Shown piece after piece: positions 18,828-26,889 of a stretch of DNA of 64,000 nt. The position numbers and the translations under genes were made by a program. Below the pieces are notes generated by a model, which saw nothing but the letters and a program-made list of their open reading frames with translations, had not been told where the DNA came from and made no database searches. Origin of the DNA: CAZSHG01 sp964606695 [NCBI: uncultured bacterium] (GTDB lineage Bacteria; UBP14; UBA6098). Location: positions 4,770 to 68,769 of the forward strand of contig CAZSHG010000012.1 in the NCBI GenBank assembly GCA_964606695.1, in the 5' to 3' direction. Each line of letters begins with the position of its first letter. Within the stretch, counting starts at the first letter, position 1.

Positions 18828-19388
18828 ATGAGAAAAGAAGAACAGCTCGAAAAACAAGACCTTACCCCGATGATCGACATCATCTTCCAGCTCATGATCT
18901 TCTTCCTGTTGACCATGAGTGTGTTGCCGTCGGTTAAATCGGCTCCTCAGGTCGAGGGTAACATGTCGTTACCGACACCAAGCCAGGGAAGTTCCGAGGT
19001 ATCGCATCTCGTTCAGGTTATCAAGGTTCCCTTCAAAGGGGATCAATACGGCTATATGTTGCTCGATGGAACGCCCGCCGCGGCGGAGTTCTATAAAAAC
19101 GACATCGAAAGAAGCCGACGATTCCTGAACGATCCCTATGCTTTAGAGAGTATTATCACCGTGGCGAACAATAAAGGGTTGTGGTTTAACGAAGGTAGCC
19201 TTCGAAGTAAATTCCAGGAGGCATTCAACCAACAGGACGTCAAAGTGATTATTCGAGCATCAAGGAATACTCCCTATGGCGAAGTAGTCAAGGTGCATTC
19301 GATACTGTATAATATCGGTATATCGAAGATAGCGTGGCTCGATGGTTCCTTAAGCACCCTTAAAGCTGATATCAGGGAGGTGAGATAA
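18828..19388 (+). CDS. ExbD/TolR family protein, second copy
   Basis: This 186-residue paralogue of the preceding gene has Asp17 in DLTPMIDIIFQLMIFFLLTM and a single membrane helix. The periplasmic part ends with IRASRNTPYGEVVKVHSIL, the ExbD C-terminal signature. Its middle differs strongly from the first copy, so the two probably have distinct partners. It starts 6 bp after the first copy and its stop abuts the start of the lipoprotein gene. Two different ExbD genes behind one ExbB gene is a recurring arrangement in FCB-type genomes (family knowledge), and the stoichiometry of such motors would permit a heterodimer. Confidence 0.93.
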   Translation: MRKEEQLEKQDLTPMIDIIFQLMIFFLLTMSVLPSVKSAPQVEGNMSLPTPSQGSSEVSHLVQVIKVPFKGDQYGYMLLDGTPAAAEFYKNDIERSRRFLNDPYALESIITVANNKGLWFNEGSLRSKFQEAFNQQDVKVIIRASRNTPYGEVVKVHSILYNIGISKIAWLDGSLSTLKADIREVR

Positions 19389-19955
19389 ATGACGAGACGT
19401 AGCATAATCGTGGTGATCTTATCATCCCTTATCCTGCTCCCGTTCCTTTTCTCATCCTCCGGGTGTAAAACAGGTGCCGAGGGCGAAAGTTTCTTCGAGA
19501 CTTCCGACGGTCCGAAAATCATTTTCCGCGGCGGTTATGGGAATATTGTCATTAAATACCAGCCGCCTCCGGAACCGATTTTCAAGGTCGGTAACGCAAC
19601 TCAGTATATCGATTTCAATAAGTTACAACAGAAATACGGAGTGGTTGAACAACCGCTCATAGTCTCATACAACGTTAAAAGCTCCGTTATAGGCGCTTCG
19701 ATAGAATCTAACACACTGGACCCGAGTTTCGACAACGAGATTATAGCCATCATTAAAAGCTGGACATATACTCGATGGGGATTCGGAAGAGTGAAAGTGA
19801 AAGTTGAGATGGCTCGAAGCCGTATAACGGTTGACCTAACCGGTGCTAATCTCGCCGACAGGGTTCCCAACCAAAGCATGCCCCGTTTCGGCGAAGCTAA
19901 GGATATGGTCGCGGCGTATGGGTTCAATAAAGTTGTAATGGGTGAGATCCGGTAA
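19389..19955 (+). CDS. Putative lipoprotein with TonB C-terminal-like domain
   Basis: The N-terminus is basic then strongly hydrophobic and ends in FLFSSSGC, so Cys26 could be lipidated, although Ser at -3 makes the lipobox weak; an uncleaved anchor is the alternative. Residues about 105-160 (SNTLDPSFDNEIIAII, SWTYTRWGFGRVKVKVEM) follow the TonB C-terminal pattern of a hydrophobic helix, a W-x-[FY] strand and a Val-rich strand. There is no Pro-rich TonB spacer. Position directly after the ExbB-ExbD-ExbD genes fits a short TonB-like energy-transfer or docking partner. The TonB link rests on pattern only. It starts immediately at the stop of the second ExbD gene. Confidence 0.7.
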   Translation: MTRRSIIVVILSSLILLPFLFSSSGCKTGAEGESFFETSDGPKIIFRGGYGNIVIKYQPPPEPIFKVGNATQYIDFNKLQQKYGVVEQPLIVSYNVKSSVIGASIESNTLDPSFDNEIIAIIKSWTYTRWGFGRVKVKVEMARSRITVDLTGANLADRVPNQSMPRFGEAKDMVAAYGFNKVVMGEIR

Positions 19956-19962
19956 GGACATA

Positions 19963-19995
19963 ACGCGTCCGTCTTTGCGGGCGGGCGCGTATTTT
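19963..19995 (+). terminator. Terminator-like hairpin after the lipoprotein gene
   Basis: An 11-bp stem (19963-19973 with 19980-19990, including two G-T pairs) and a 6-nt loop is followed by ATTTTG. It lies 8 bases after the lipoprotein stop and 50 bases before the next start. The short T-tract suggests partial rather than full termination, separating the motor genes from the large TPR genes. Confidence 0.5.
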
Positions 19996-20041
19996 GAACG
20001 GTTTAGTTAGATATGAACGAACAATAAAGAAAGAGGCAAAG

Positions 20042-23000
20042 ATGAGAGATATTATTAAAATCGCGCTAATAGCTGTTTTTCTTGTAGGCGCTGTTCTCAT
20101 CGCTCAGGAAACTGAGGAAACAGAACCTGTAGAAGACGCCCCCGAGGCGACCGAAGAAGTTGCGGAGGAACCTGCGGACGCAACATCTACTCCAGCTTCG
20201 GATTTTTCCTCTTCCGAAGCTACTATTGGCTCGATTAACGAAGCTTATGAAGCCGGCGCGGACGCCGTTAAATCCGGCGATACGGATGCCGCTATCAGTT
20301 ATTTCCAGCAGGCCGTTGGATTGTGTGACGATTTCCTCTCGGGTATAGTCAATCCGAGTGAGGAAGCTCAGGCAAAGTATTTCCGCGGACTCGCGAAATA
20401 CTACTGGGGAAAACTCGCCGAAGATTCCGATGTTCTGGCGCAGTCATCAGAGGCATTCATCGAAGCCGCTACGGCATTCACGAATATCGAGAAACTCGGA
20501 AGGTTTTACCTGGACAGCAAATACCGTCGAGGACTGGCTTCTTTCCGGCAGTATCAATATGCAAAATCGGAAAACGTCCAGGTTCGAAAACTAAGCGAGG
20601 CTTACGGCGATTTCCGCGATTTCCTCGAAGACCCCGCACTGGAAGAGACCAAATCTGAAATGACACACGAAATCGAGCAGGCCAAATATCTTTCCGCTTT
20701 TACTCTTTTCATGCGCGGCGTTATCAAACTATACGATGTCTCCGAACAGAGATCGGCCAAGAACGATTTGACATCCGCCGCCGAATATTTCGCGGAGTTG
20801 AACGACGCTCAGGACGCACATATATCCGTGATGTCGAGATTAATGGAGGGCGAATCGCATTACTATCTTGCGAGGCTTTATATGCAAGTTCGTCCGGACG
20901 AATGGGAGGATAAGGCATTATCCAACCAGAGCCGCGACGATGTCATTCTTAGTGAATTAAATACCGCCCTTTCCCGAATTCAATCCGCGAAAAGTTCTCT
21001 TGGAGCATGGGCGGAAGCCAAACCTTATGTCGATTTCAGCCTGTATAATACAAAAATAGCGCAGGGCGCCGCCGGCGAGGGAGCGGCTCTAATCGAAGCT
21101 CAGGGCGCTATATCGGACATGTCCGTTTCCGGGCAATGGGCCACGGAACGGGATATTATGGCCGCCAATACCATACTACTGCAATATTTCGCCGGAAGAG
21201 TTGATTTAAGCAACGCCGCTATCAGGAATTGGCAACCTCTCGCCGGACAATCTATGATGGCCAATTACTGGATTGGATGGGTAAAATATATCGAGGCCAT
21301 CGAACAGGCGAATAACTACCCGCAAGCATCGACCCAATTTACCAGCGTCCTTAGTAAGGCGGGTGGATCGACGAGGGAAGCTATAATCCGCGCGGACGCC
21401 AAATTCCGCGAAGCCGAATGCACGTTCTGGGATGCAACTCTCAAAGAACTCGCCCCTATGCTCCAGGACGCGAAAGCTTCCTATCAGGCGTTGACTTCGA
21501 GTTCGGGGGCATATTATAAGTATCTGCCACAGGAAATTATCAATCAGGCTCAGGTTAGGGTCCAGATTATCGAGGTTCAGGAGGGTCTGACAACCGGAAC
21601 CAGCGACATCAACAGGGTCATAACCCGTCTGAGGATGACCGAACTCGAACTCCCCGAAGACGCTAAGGCTTACCTGAATTTCGGACGATATTTCCTGGAA
21701 AAGGCAAACCGCGAGGCGGGTCAGGCGAGACTTCGCGACGTCGGATTGGCGCACGGATTGTTCAAACACGTCGCCGATAATGGCGCGGTGGCATCGAATA
21801 CGAGAAACGAAGCGAAATTCCTTTCGGGAATCGCGCTAATCAAAGAAGCCACGGCGCTGGAATCCCGCGACGAAGCTCTAAATACGATGAACGAAGCAAA
21901 ATCCGTTCTCGGTGGCGTCAACGTGCCGTTAAAAATCGAAGCGAGCTATTCCGTGGGTATAGGCTACTTCAATATCGAGGAAAAGGACAAAGCTCAGGGC
22001 GCTCTCAACACCTTGAAGGATAAATACATCAGGCCGGCTTATGTTTACGGGATGGCGAATGCAAATTGCGTTACGAGAGGGACATATCTGAAGAAAGTCA
22101 TTGCCAGCACTCCCCGAAGCGATACCTGGCACCTGAAATCTCAGGCCGTGTTCGACAGACTCGATTGCTCGGGAAACGTTCCGCCTCAAAGCGGCGGTCT
22201 CAGCGAAATTGGCTCGCCGATTACATACGAATCCCTCGCGGACGCTAAAGCTCAGATGGACGAACTGAGGTCAGAGGCTATGCTGATGTGGCAGAAGGTA
22301 TCCGAGGGTAAAACTTTCTACCCCATCGATAATCTGGTGTCCGACAGTCCTCCTAAAACGACTATCTCGGTGGAATTTATAGTCCAGGGAACGGACGGCA
22401 AGCCTATAACCGGCGAACATACACTCGTTATCGACGACGACCCATCTCTTGCGGAGAAAATCAGTTCCAATCGTTACCGCGCCACACTCAGCCGCGCAAC
22501 TCACGATATAGAAGTTGACCTGAAGGGCTATTACAAATTTTCCGAATCGCTATCCATTACCGAGGAGCAGGACGTTCCGCTGTCGCTTAAAAAAGCGGTG
22601 CGATACGTTAAAAGCTCCTCTCTTGGGGATTCTCAGGAACCGATGGCAATAGCTACCGCCGAAGGGCAAATCGTGGTGGCCAATAATGAGAAACGCGCTA
22701 TCATCAGAAGAGAACCCGGCGGCGGTTTGATAGGCTCGATTCCTTATGAAGATGTCGGCGTGGCCGCGGTTACCGGCCTCGCTATCGACGGCGATTATCT
22801 TCTCATCGTTGACGGCAGGCGCGGCCAGATAAAAATGACGACCTCAGACGGCGGAGACGTCCAACCCATAGCAGTGGAGGGCGAATCATACGGAGGTTCC
22901 AGACTGATCAGGCCGGCGGGCGCTATTGCTCGAGAAGGAAAATACTATATCGTCGATTCAGGAAACAATCGAGTTGTGGTTTTCGAAGGCGTAAACTACA

Positions 23001-23398
23001 GATCAAAATTCGGGGACGATATCCTCGAACACCCCATGGACATTGCCTATCGATCCTCGGATAATAACCTGCTGGTTACCGATCTCGTTCTCGGAAAAGT
23101 CTTCGTTTTTACTCTTACAGGAGACTTCGTGGAAGAAATAGAACTTCCCCAACAGAGAAGTCCGTCCGCCATATATCTCGACCAGGATGGATTTATATAC
23201 GTAGCCGATTACGTTTCCGGTCGTATCGTGAAATATACAAATATCTTCGGATCCATCGGAACAGTATCGAGAGAAGTAGAATCGCCTATAGCGATGGGAC
23301 AGGTTGGCCATGGGCCGGACGCCACGGTCTATGTCGCAGGAAAAGACGCCGTTCAAATATTAAAAGGCGCATGGGATAATGCGTATTCCCCTAAATAA
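20042..23398 (+). CDS. Exported TPR and NHL beta-propeller scaffold protein
   Basis: The ATG at 20042 follows an AGAGG site and gives a good signal peptide (MRDIIKIALIAVFLVGAVLIAQ), so I prefer it to a TTG 48 bases upstream. An acidic Glu/Pro/Ala linker comes first. Residues about 60-720 are helical with TPR-like units (AKYFRGLAKYYWGKL, AKFLSGIALIKEA). Residues about 770-850 form a carboxypeptidase-regulatory-like beta-sandwich (GKPITGEHTLVIDD). The C-terminal 270 residues are an NHL-type propeller, with RPAGAIAREGKYYIVDSGNNRVVVF and DGFIYVADYVSGRIVKY-like blades. Such proteins act as periplasmic or surface scaffolds. Co-direction with the ExbB/ExbD genes suggests it works with that motor. 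No catalytic motif is seen. Confidence 0.87.
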   Translation: MRDIIKIALIAVFLVGAVLIAQETEETEPVEDAPEATEEVAEEPADATSTPASDFSSSEATIGSINEAYEAGADAVKSGDTDAAISYFQQAVGLCDDFLSGIVNPSEEAQAKYFRGLAKYYWGKLAEDSDVLAQSSEAFIEAATAFTNIEKLGRFYLDSKYRRGLASFRQYQYAKSENVQVRKLSEAYGDFRDFLEDPALEETKSEMTHEIEQAKYLSAFTLFMRGVIKLYDVSEQRSAKNDLTSAAEYFAELNDAQDAHISVMSRLMEGESHYYLARLYMQVRPDEWEDKALSNQSRDDVILSELNTALSRIQSAKSSLGAWAEAKPYVDFSLYNTKIAQGAAGEGAALIEAQGAISDMSVSGQWATERDIMAANTILLQYFAGRVDLSNAAIRNWQPLAGQSMMANYWIGWVKYIEAIEQANNYPQASTQFTSVLSKAGGSTREAIIRADAKFREAECTFWDATLKELAPMLQDAKASYQALTSSSGAYYKYLPQEIINQAQVRVQIIEVQEGLTTGTSDINRVITRLRMTELELPEDAKAYLNFGRYFLEKANREAGQARLRDVGLAHGLFKHVADNGAVASNTRNEAKFLSGIALIKEATALESRDEALNTMNEAKSVLGGVNVPLKIEASYSVGIGYFNIEEKDKAQGALNTLKDKYIRPAYVYGMANANCVTRGTYLKKVIASTPRSDTWHLKSQAVFDRLDCSGNVPPQSGGLSEIGSPITYESLADAKAQMDELRSEAMLMWQKVSEGKTFYPIDNLVSDSPPKTTISVEFIVQGTDGKPITGEHTLVIDDDPSLAEKISSNRYRATLSRATHDIEVDLKGYYKFSESLSITEEQDVPLSLKKAVRYVKSSSLGDSQEPMAIATAEGQIVVANNEKRAIIRREPGGGLIGSIPYEDVGVAAVTGLAIDGDYLLIVDGRRGQIKMTTSDGGDVQPIAVEGESYGGSRLIRPAGAIAREGKYYIVDSGNNRVVVFEGVNYRSKFGDDILEHPMDIAYRSSDNNLLVTDLVLGKVFVFTLTGDFVEEIELPQQRSPSAIYLDQDGFIYVADYVSGRIVKYTNIFGSIGTVSREVESPIAMGQVGHGPDATVYVAGKDAVQILKGAWDNAYSPK

Positions 23399-24971
23399 GT
23401 TTAACTCAATAACGTCCGTTATCCTCATAGGGGGGCTAATTCTTATAGCCCCCCTTTTTGCTCTGCCAATTATAGATATGACCGATGGGATTTGTTCCCA
23501 TAGGTTCCTCAAATCCGCTGAGGAAGCCGCTATATCGTATTATGAAGAACTCGGCGTCCCGGAAGGTCTGCCGGAACTAATCGATTCTTCATACATCGAC
23601 CGCGACCTCATTTCGGCTGTGCTATATCTATACATTGCGCATCTCGATATGGGCATGGAGGAAACATACCTTGCCGATATAGCTCGTGTTTTGAGCACAA
23701 CGGAATGTTATCATGTCCCGGAATCGCTCTACAGAGTTCACCTAACGAAGAATCCACGTGATTATCGCGCTATCGGTGATTACGCCCTGTTGCTATCCAG
23801 GAGAAAGGCTTTCGATGGTGCAAAGGAGATATTAAAAAACGCCCTGTCGTCTGCCGATTATGAAAGCAGAGCGGGAATTTACGAAGATCTGGGTTTTGTT
23901 CTGGCTATGGAATATCTGGAAACCGGTGAATCCAAAACTCTCGAAAGATCATTCGAAGCGTTCAGAATCAGCAGAACCGGCAATAGTCTATTTGCGGGAG
24001 AAAACACCGGCAAGTTCTGGTTTAATATCGAAAAGACCCATACCGAGGGAACGTGGCAATACAATTACACTACGCGGATTGGACATATCTTTGGTAGTGA
24101 CGCGATTATATTGTCTTTGAGATCCATCTTTGTTTTTGGTCGCGAAATAGAGACTATGGTTACCATGGATAATCTGGAAGATATTCGGAACCTCTTCGGC
24201 TCGATATATATCGCCTGCGGCGAAACTCTGGCATCTAAACCCGGCGCGTTTGAAATAACATCGGAAATGGGGAATTTCGCTCCTTTCTACAGGGGGAGCG
24301 CTGTATTTGAAATAAACCTTTTGTTTCATAATGGAACTATTGGGCGGTTTTCAGCCGACTCGTCGATTTCTCTGGATACGGATAAATCCCTTTCACCCTA
24401 TTACGACGCCCTCGCTTACGGAGAATACCAATATGCCGAGTCTGTGCTGACGGCGATTTCAAATCGAGAAGATGGGAAGGATAAACTGCCATTAAGGTGG
24501 GAAAGTTCCGTCCGATTATCGGAAATAATGGATGATTCGACAATGTGGGAAACCGGACTCAGGTTCATCGATTCGCTTATGAACGAAGAATCGGATCCAA
24601 ACCTCAGGGTGTATAGGGGAGCCTTGTTATATCTGCTTGGACGACCGGAAGAAGCCAGAGAGGAATTGGAAAATGTCCTGCTCGTAAACCCGAATAACTT
24701 CTGGGCGATTTATGACCTCGCGCTCGTCGAATATGACCTTGGGAACAAGGAGAAGGCCGCGCAACTGTTCACTCGAACGAGAAAAATCAATGGAAGGATG
24801 TATCTGGCAGATTTGATGGCGGGCGTGATTTACGAGGAACTGGGGCAAATCGATAAAGCGCTTGAAAGATACAATATTGCCATTAGGAACCTCGCGTTCA
24901 GGAATAGGGAAATCGATAGATGGATAGAGGAGTTGGAAGAGAAAAAAAATATTGAAACCGACGGGGATTAA
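23379..24971 (+). CDS. Exported TPR-repeat protein whose signal peptide is encoded by a terminator hairpin
   Basis: From the ATG at 23379 the first 28 residues make a convincing signal peptide (SVILIGGLILIAPLFA). The codons for its core form a perfect intrinsic terminator (23430-23459). The gene start overlaps the upstream NHL gene by 20 bases. The mature part is largely helical, with TPR-like units at about residues 125-190 and most clearly at 410-510 (LLYLLGRPEEAREELENVLL, LVEYDLGNKEKAAQLF, YEELGQIDKALERY). Between them lies a beta-rich stretch (about 205-320). No enzyme motif is seen. A start at the ATG at 23477 would remove both the signal peptide and the hairpin. It probably closes the motor and scaffold cluster. 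Confidence 0.8.
   Translation: MRIPLNKFNSITSVILIGGLILIAPLFALPIIDMTDGICSHRFLKSAEEAAISYYEELGVPEGLPELIDSSYIDRDLISAVLYLYIAHLDMGMEETYLADIARVLSTTECYHVPESLYRVHLTKNPRDYRAIGDYALLLSRRKAFDGAKEILKNALSSADYESRAGIYEDLGFVLAMEYLETGESKTLERSFEAFRISRTGNSLFAGENTGKFWFNIEKTHTEGTWQYNYTTRIGHIFGSDAIILSLRSIFVFGREIETMVTMDNLEDIRNLFGSIYIACGETLASKPGAFEITSEMGNFAPFYRGSAVFEINLLFHNGTIGRFSADSSISLDTDKSLSPYYDALAYGEYQYAESVLTAISNREDGKDKLPLRWESSVRLSEIMDDSTMWETGLRFIDSLMNEESDPNLRVYRGALLYLLGRPEEAREELENVLLVNPNNFWAIYDLALVEYDLGNKEKAAQLFTRTRKINGRMYLADLMAGVIYEELGQIDKALERYNIAIRNLAFRNREIDRWIEELEEKKNIETDGD
23430..23459 (+). terminator. Perfect intrinsic terminator inside the start of the TPR gene
   Basis: Arms GGGGGGCTA (23430-23438) and TAGCCCCCC (23446-23454) pair perfectly over 9 bp, the loop is 7 nt, and TTTTT follows directly. 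It lies 31 bases after the stop of the NHL gene and inside codons 18-27 of the next reading frame. It can end the upstream transcript, or act as an attenuator whose folding is blocked while ribosomes translate the signal peptide. Confidence 0.8.
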
Positions 24972-25870
24972 TTTACCACAACATCTGGATAAAGATAACG
25001 TTTGGGATCGACGGCGTTGCCGGAAACTCGAACTTCGTAATGTAGATGAACGCCTGTCGTATAGCCGGTAGAGCCGCAGGTGGCTATTACATCGCCCCGT
25101 TTCACCTTTTGCCCCGGCCTGACCTTGATTTCATCGAGATGGCCGTATCTGGTCTCGTAATAGATATGGTCCAGCTTGATTGTTTTTCCATAACCGTGAT
25201 ACCAGCCGGCAAACCTTACCCGTCCGTCGGCGGTCGCATAAACCGGAGTGCCTTTGGGAGCGCAGATGTCTATCCCTTCGTGCATTTTCCAGATGCCTGT
25301 AAAGGGGTCTAAACGCTTGCCGAAACCCGAACTGATGTAGCCCCTCATCGGCCTGATAGAAGGAGTATGCGCGAACCGTTTCTTATTCTTCTCAAATATG
25401 CCCCGGGCTTCGGTTATAGCCTCTCTTTCGGTTTCCGCGGCGTGGATCAGGGAATCGAGACGATAGGTTATATCCCTCGATTTTGCCATAAGAAACGATT
25501 CCTCTTTATCGAACGGCAGTTGCGGGCCACCTATCCCATAAGCTAAATCCTTCGCGGAAACTGGGGGTAAATCCGCGAATTCCCTGACCTCACGGGATAA
25601 ATGCGTGTATTGCGTAAGTGTCCTATCGAGTGAATCCACGAGAACCGATATTCGTCCGAGCTGTGCCGCGAGTTTTTCATTTTCCGTCCGGGACGCCGAG
25701 GCATTGCTATGTTTCGACCACATGAAGATGTTGAAACCGAAAACGAGGAAATTGATTAGCAGAAATAGGCCAAACGCACCGAGAAACCATTTGAGTCGTT
25801 TGTCGGTTAGCGAAAAACGTTTGACACTGCCCGAATGGGGCGGAACTATTTGGAAATTATACTTATCCAT
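24968..25870 (-). CDS. Membrane-anchored M23 peptidase with complete active site
   Basis: This 300-residue protein has a cytoplasmic N-terminus, one membrane segment (about 28-52, FLGAFGLFLLINFLVFG), a coiled-coil-like helical region (55-160) and a C-terminal M23 domain. The domain has the zinc motif HEGIDI, GYGKTIKLDH, RYGHL and the complete GVHLHYEV, so it should be an active peptidoglycan endopeptidase, unlike the HLDYR variant at 5101-6465. Coiled coil plus M23 is the layout of many division- or envelope-linked peptidases. It converges on the TPR gene, sharing the last 4 bases (24968-24971). A GAGG site precedes the ATG. Confidence 0.95.
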   Translation of the reverse strand: MDKYNFQIVPPHSGSVKRFSLTDKRLKWFLGAFGLFLLINFLVFGFNIFMWSKHSNASASRTENEKLAAQLGRISVLVDSLDRTLTQYTHLSREVREFADLPPVSAKDLAYGIGGPQLPFDKEESFLMAKSRDITYRLDSLIHAAETEREAITEARGIFEKNKKRFAHTPSIRPMRGYISSGFGKRLDPFTGIWKMHEGIDICAPKGTPVYATADGRVRFAGWYHGYGKTIKLDHIYYETRYGHLDEIKVRPGQKVKRGDVIATCGSTGYTTGVHLHYEVRVSGNAVDPKRYLYPDVVVN

Positions 25871-25881
25871 TTTAACCTCAA

Positions 25882-25910
25882 ATAATAGGGACTAAATTCA
25901 ATATAGTCAA
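25882..25910 (-). promoter_or_regulatory. Possible sigma-70-type promoter for the M23 gene
   Basis: On the minus strand TTGACT (25905-25910) and TATTAT (25882-25887) are separated by exactly 17 bp. The -10 lies only 11 bases before the ATG, so a start about 7 bases downstream would give an almost leaderless message and leave the GAGG site out. That makes the call tentative. Confidence 0.4.
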
Positions 25911-25947
25911 GGGAAAACTGCAGTCGAACAAGAAAAAATTGCTGGAC

Positions 25948-26889
25948 ATGTTCGGCATATCTACATATCATAATCCAATTATGGTAAAGACCGCGGAAAC
26001 ATCGACCTCGAAATACTCGCCCACGGATTTAGTCCTGTCGATATATCTATCGCTGTCCGGGATATATATCGTTATATCCGGCCTTCTTGGGCGATTGGAC
26101 GGATGGTGGAAGTTCGCAATCCATCACTTAGTATTATTAATCCTGATTTTTGCCGTTTCAAGGATTAAAACAAAAAAGAGAAACCTGCTATCCTTCGTCA
26201 GATATTTATACCCCCTGTTTCTCTACGGTTCGATGTATCGAGAAACACATGAAATCGACCAGGCGATATTCACCAAACCGCTCGATTACTTCTTCATCGT
26301 ATGGGACAACCTGCTGTTTAATAGCCAGCCGTCGGTTGAATTTGCGAATTATCTCAATGCGCCGTGGTTCTCTGAGATAATGCACTTCTTTTATTTTTCC
26401 TATTTCTTCCTAATCGTTTGCCTTCCGCTAATCTATTGGATACGCAAGAATCCCGCCATGACCGAACGCCGGACTTTCGATTTGTCCTTTACCTATGTTA
26501 TTTTCTACTCGATTTTTATTATCCTCCCCGTTCACGGGCCGCGAGTGGAATTTCCGCCTGCGGTGGATATCCCTCGAACCGGATTCTTTTTCGGCCCTTT
26601 TTTCGAAAGGCTTTTTATCGGTCTTCGGATTGCGGGAGCCGCTTTTCCCTCCAGTCATTGCGGAATTGCGGCCCTTGTAACCGGATTGTCGATTTACGAT
26701 TTCAAGAAATTCTGGCCGGTGATCGCGTTATGCACTCTCGGAGTGTTCCTCGCTACAGTGTTTGGACGATTCCATTACGCGGTCGATGTGATATATGGCG
26801 GCGCTCTGGGATTATTATGCCTGATATTCACCGGACGTATTCATAGCTGGCTCCATCGAATAGGATACAAGGGCGTCGATTCCGCATGA
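25948..26889 (+). CDS. PAP2-superfamily membrane phosphatase or phosphotransferase
   Basis: This integral membrane protein has about six segments. The PAP2 motifs are visible in the second half: GPRVEFPP, FPSSHCGIAALV with the SxxH catalytic pattern, and GRFHYAVDVIYGG with the R-x5-H-x3-D pattern. The family removes or transfers phosphate groups on lipids such as phosphatidic acid, undecaprenyl pyrophosphate or inositol phospholipids. The separated first motif and size resemble the inositol-phosphorylceramide-synthase-like branch, but substrate cannot be told. Start choice is uncertain: TTG at 25939, ATG at 25948 and ATG at 25981 all lack a clear Shine-Dalgarno. The stop overlaps the start of the ClC gene (ATGA). 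Confidence 0.88.
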   Translation: MFGISTYHNPIMVKTAETSTSKYSPTDLVLSIYLSLSGIYIVISGLLGRLDGWWKFAIHHLVLLILIFAVSRIKTKKRNLLSFVRYLYPLFLYGSMYRETHEIDQAIFTKPLDYFFIVWDNLLFNSQPSVEFANYLNAPWFSEIMHFFYFSYFFLIVCLPLIYWIRKNPAMTERRTFDLSFTYVIFYSIFIILPVHGPRVEFPPAVDIPRTGFFFGPFFERLFIGLRIAGAAFPSSHCGIAALVTGLSIYDFKKFWPVIALCTLGVFLATVFGRFHYAVDVIYGGALGLLCLIFTGRIHSWLHRIGYKGVDSA

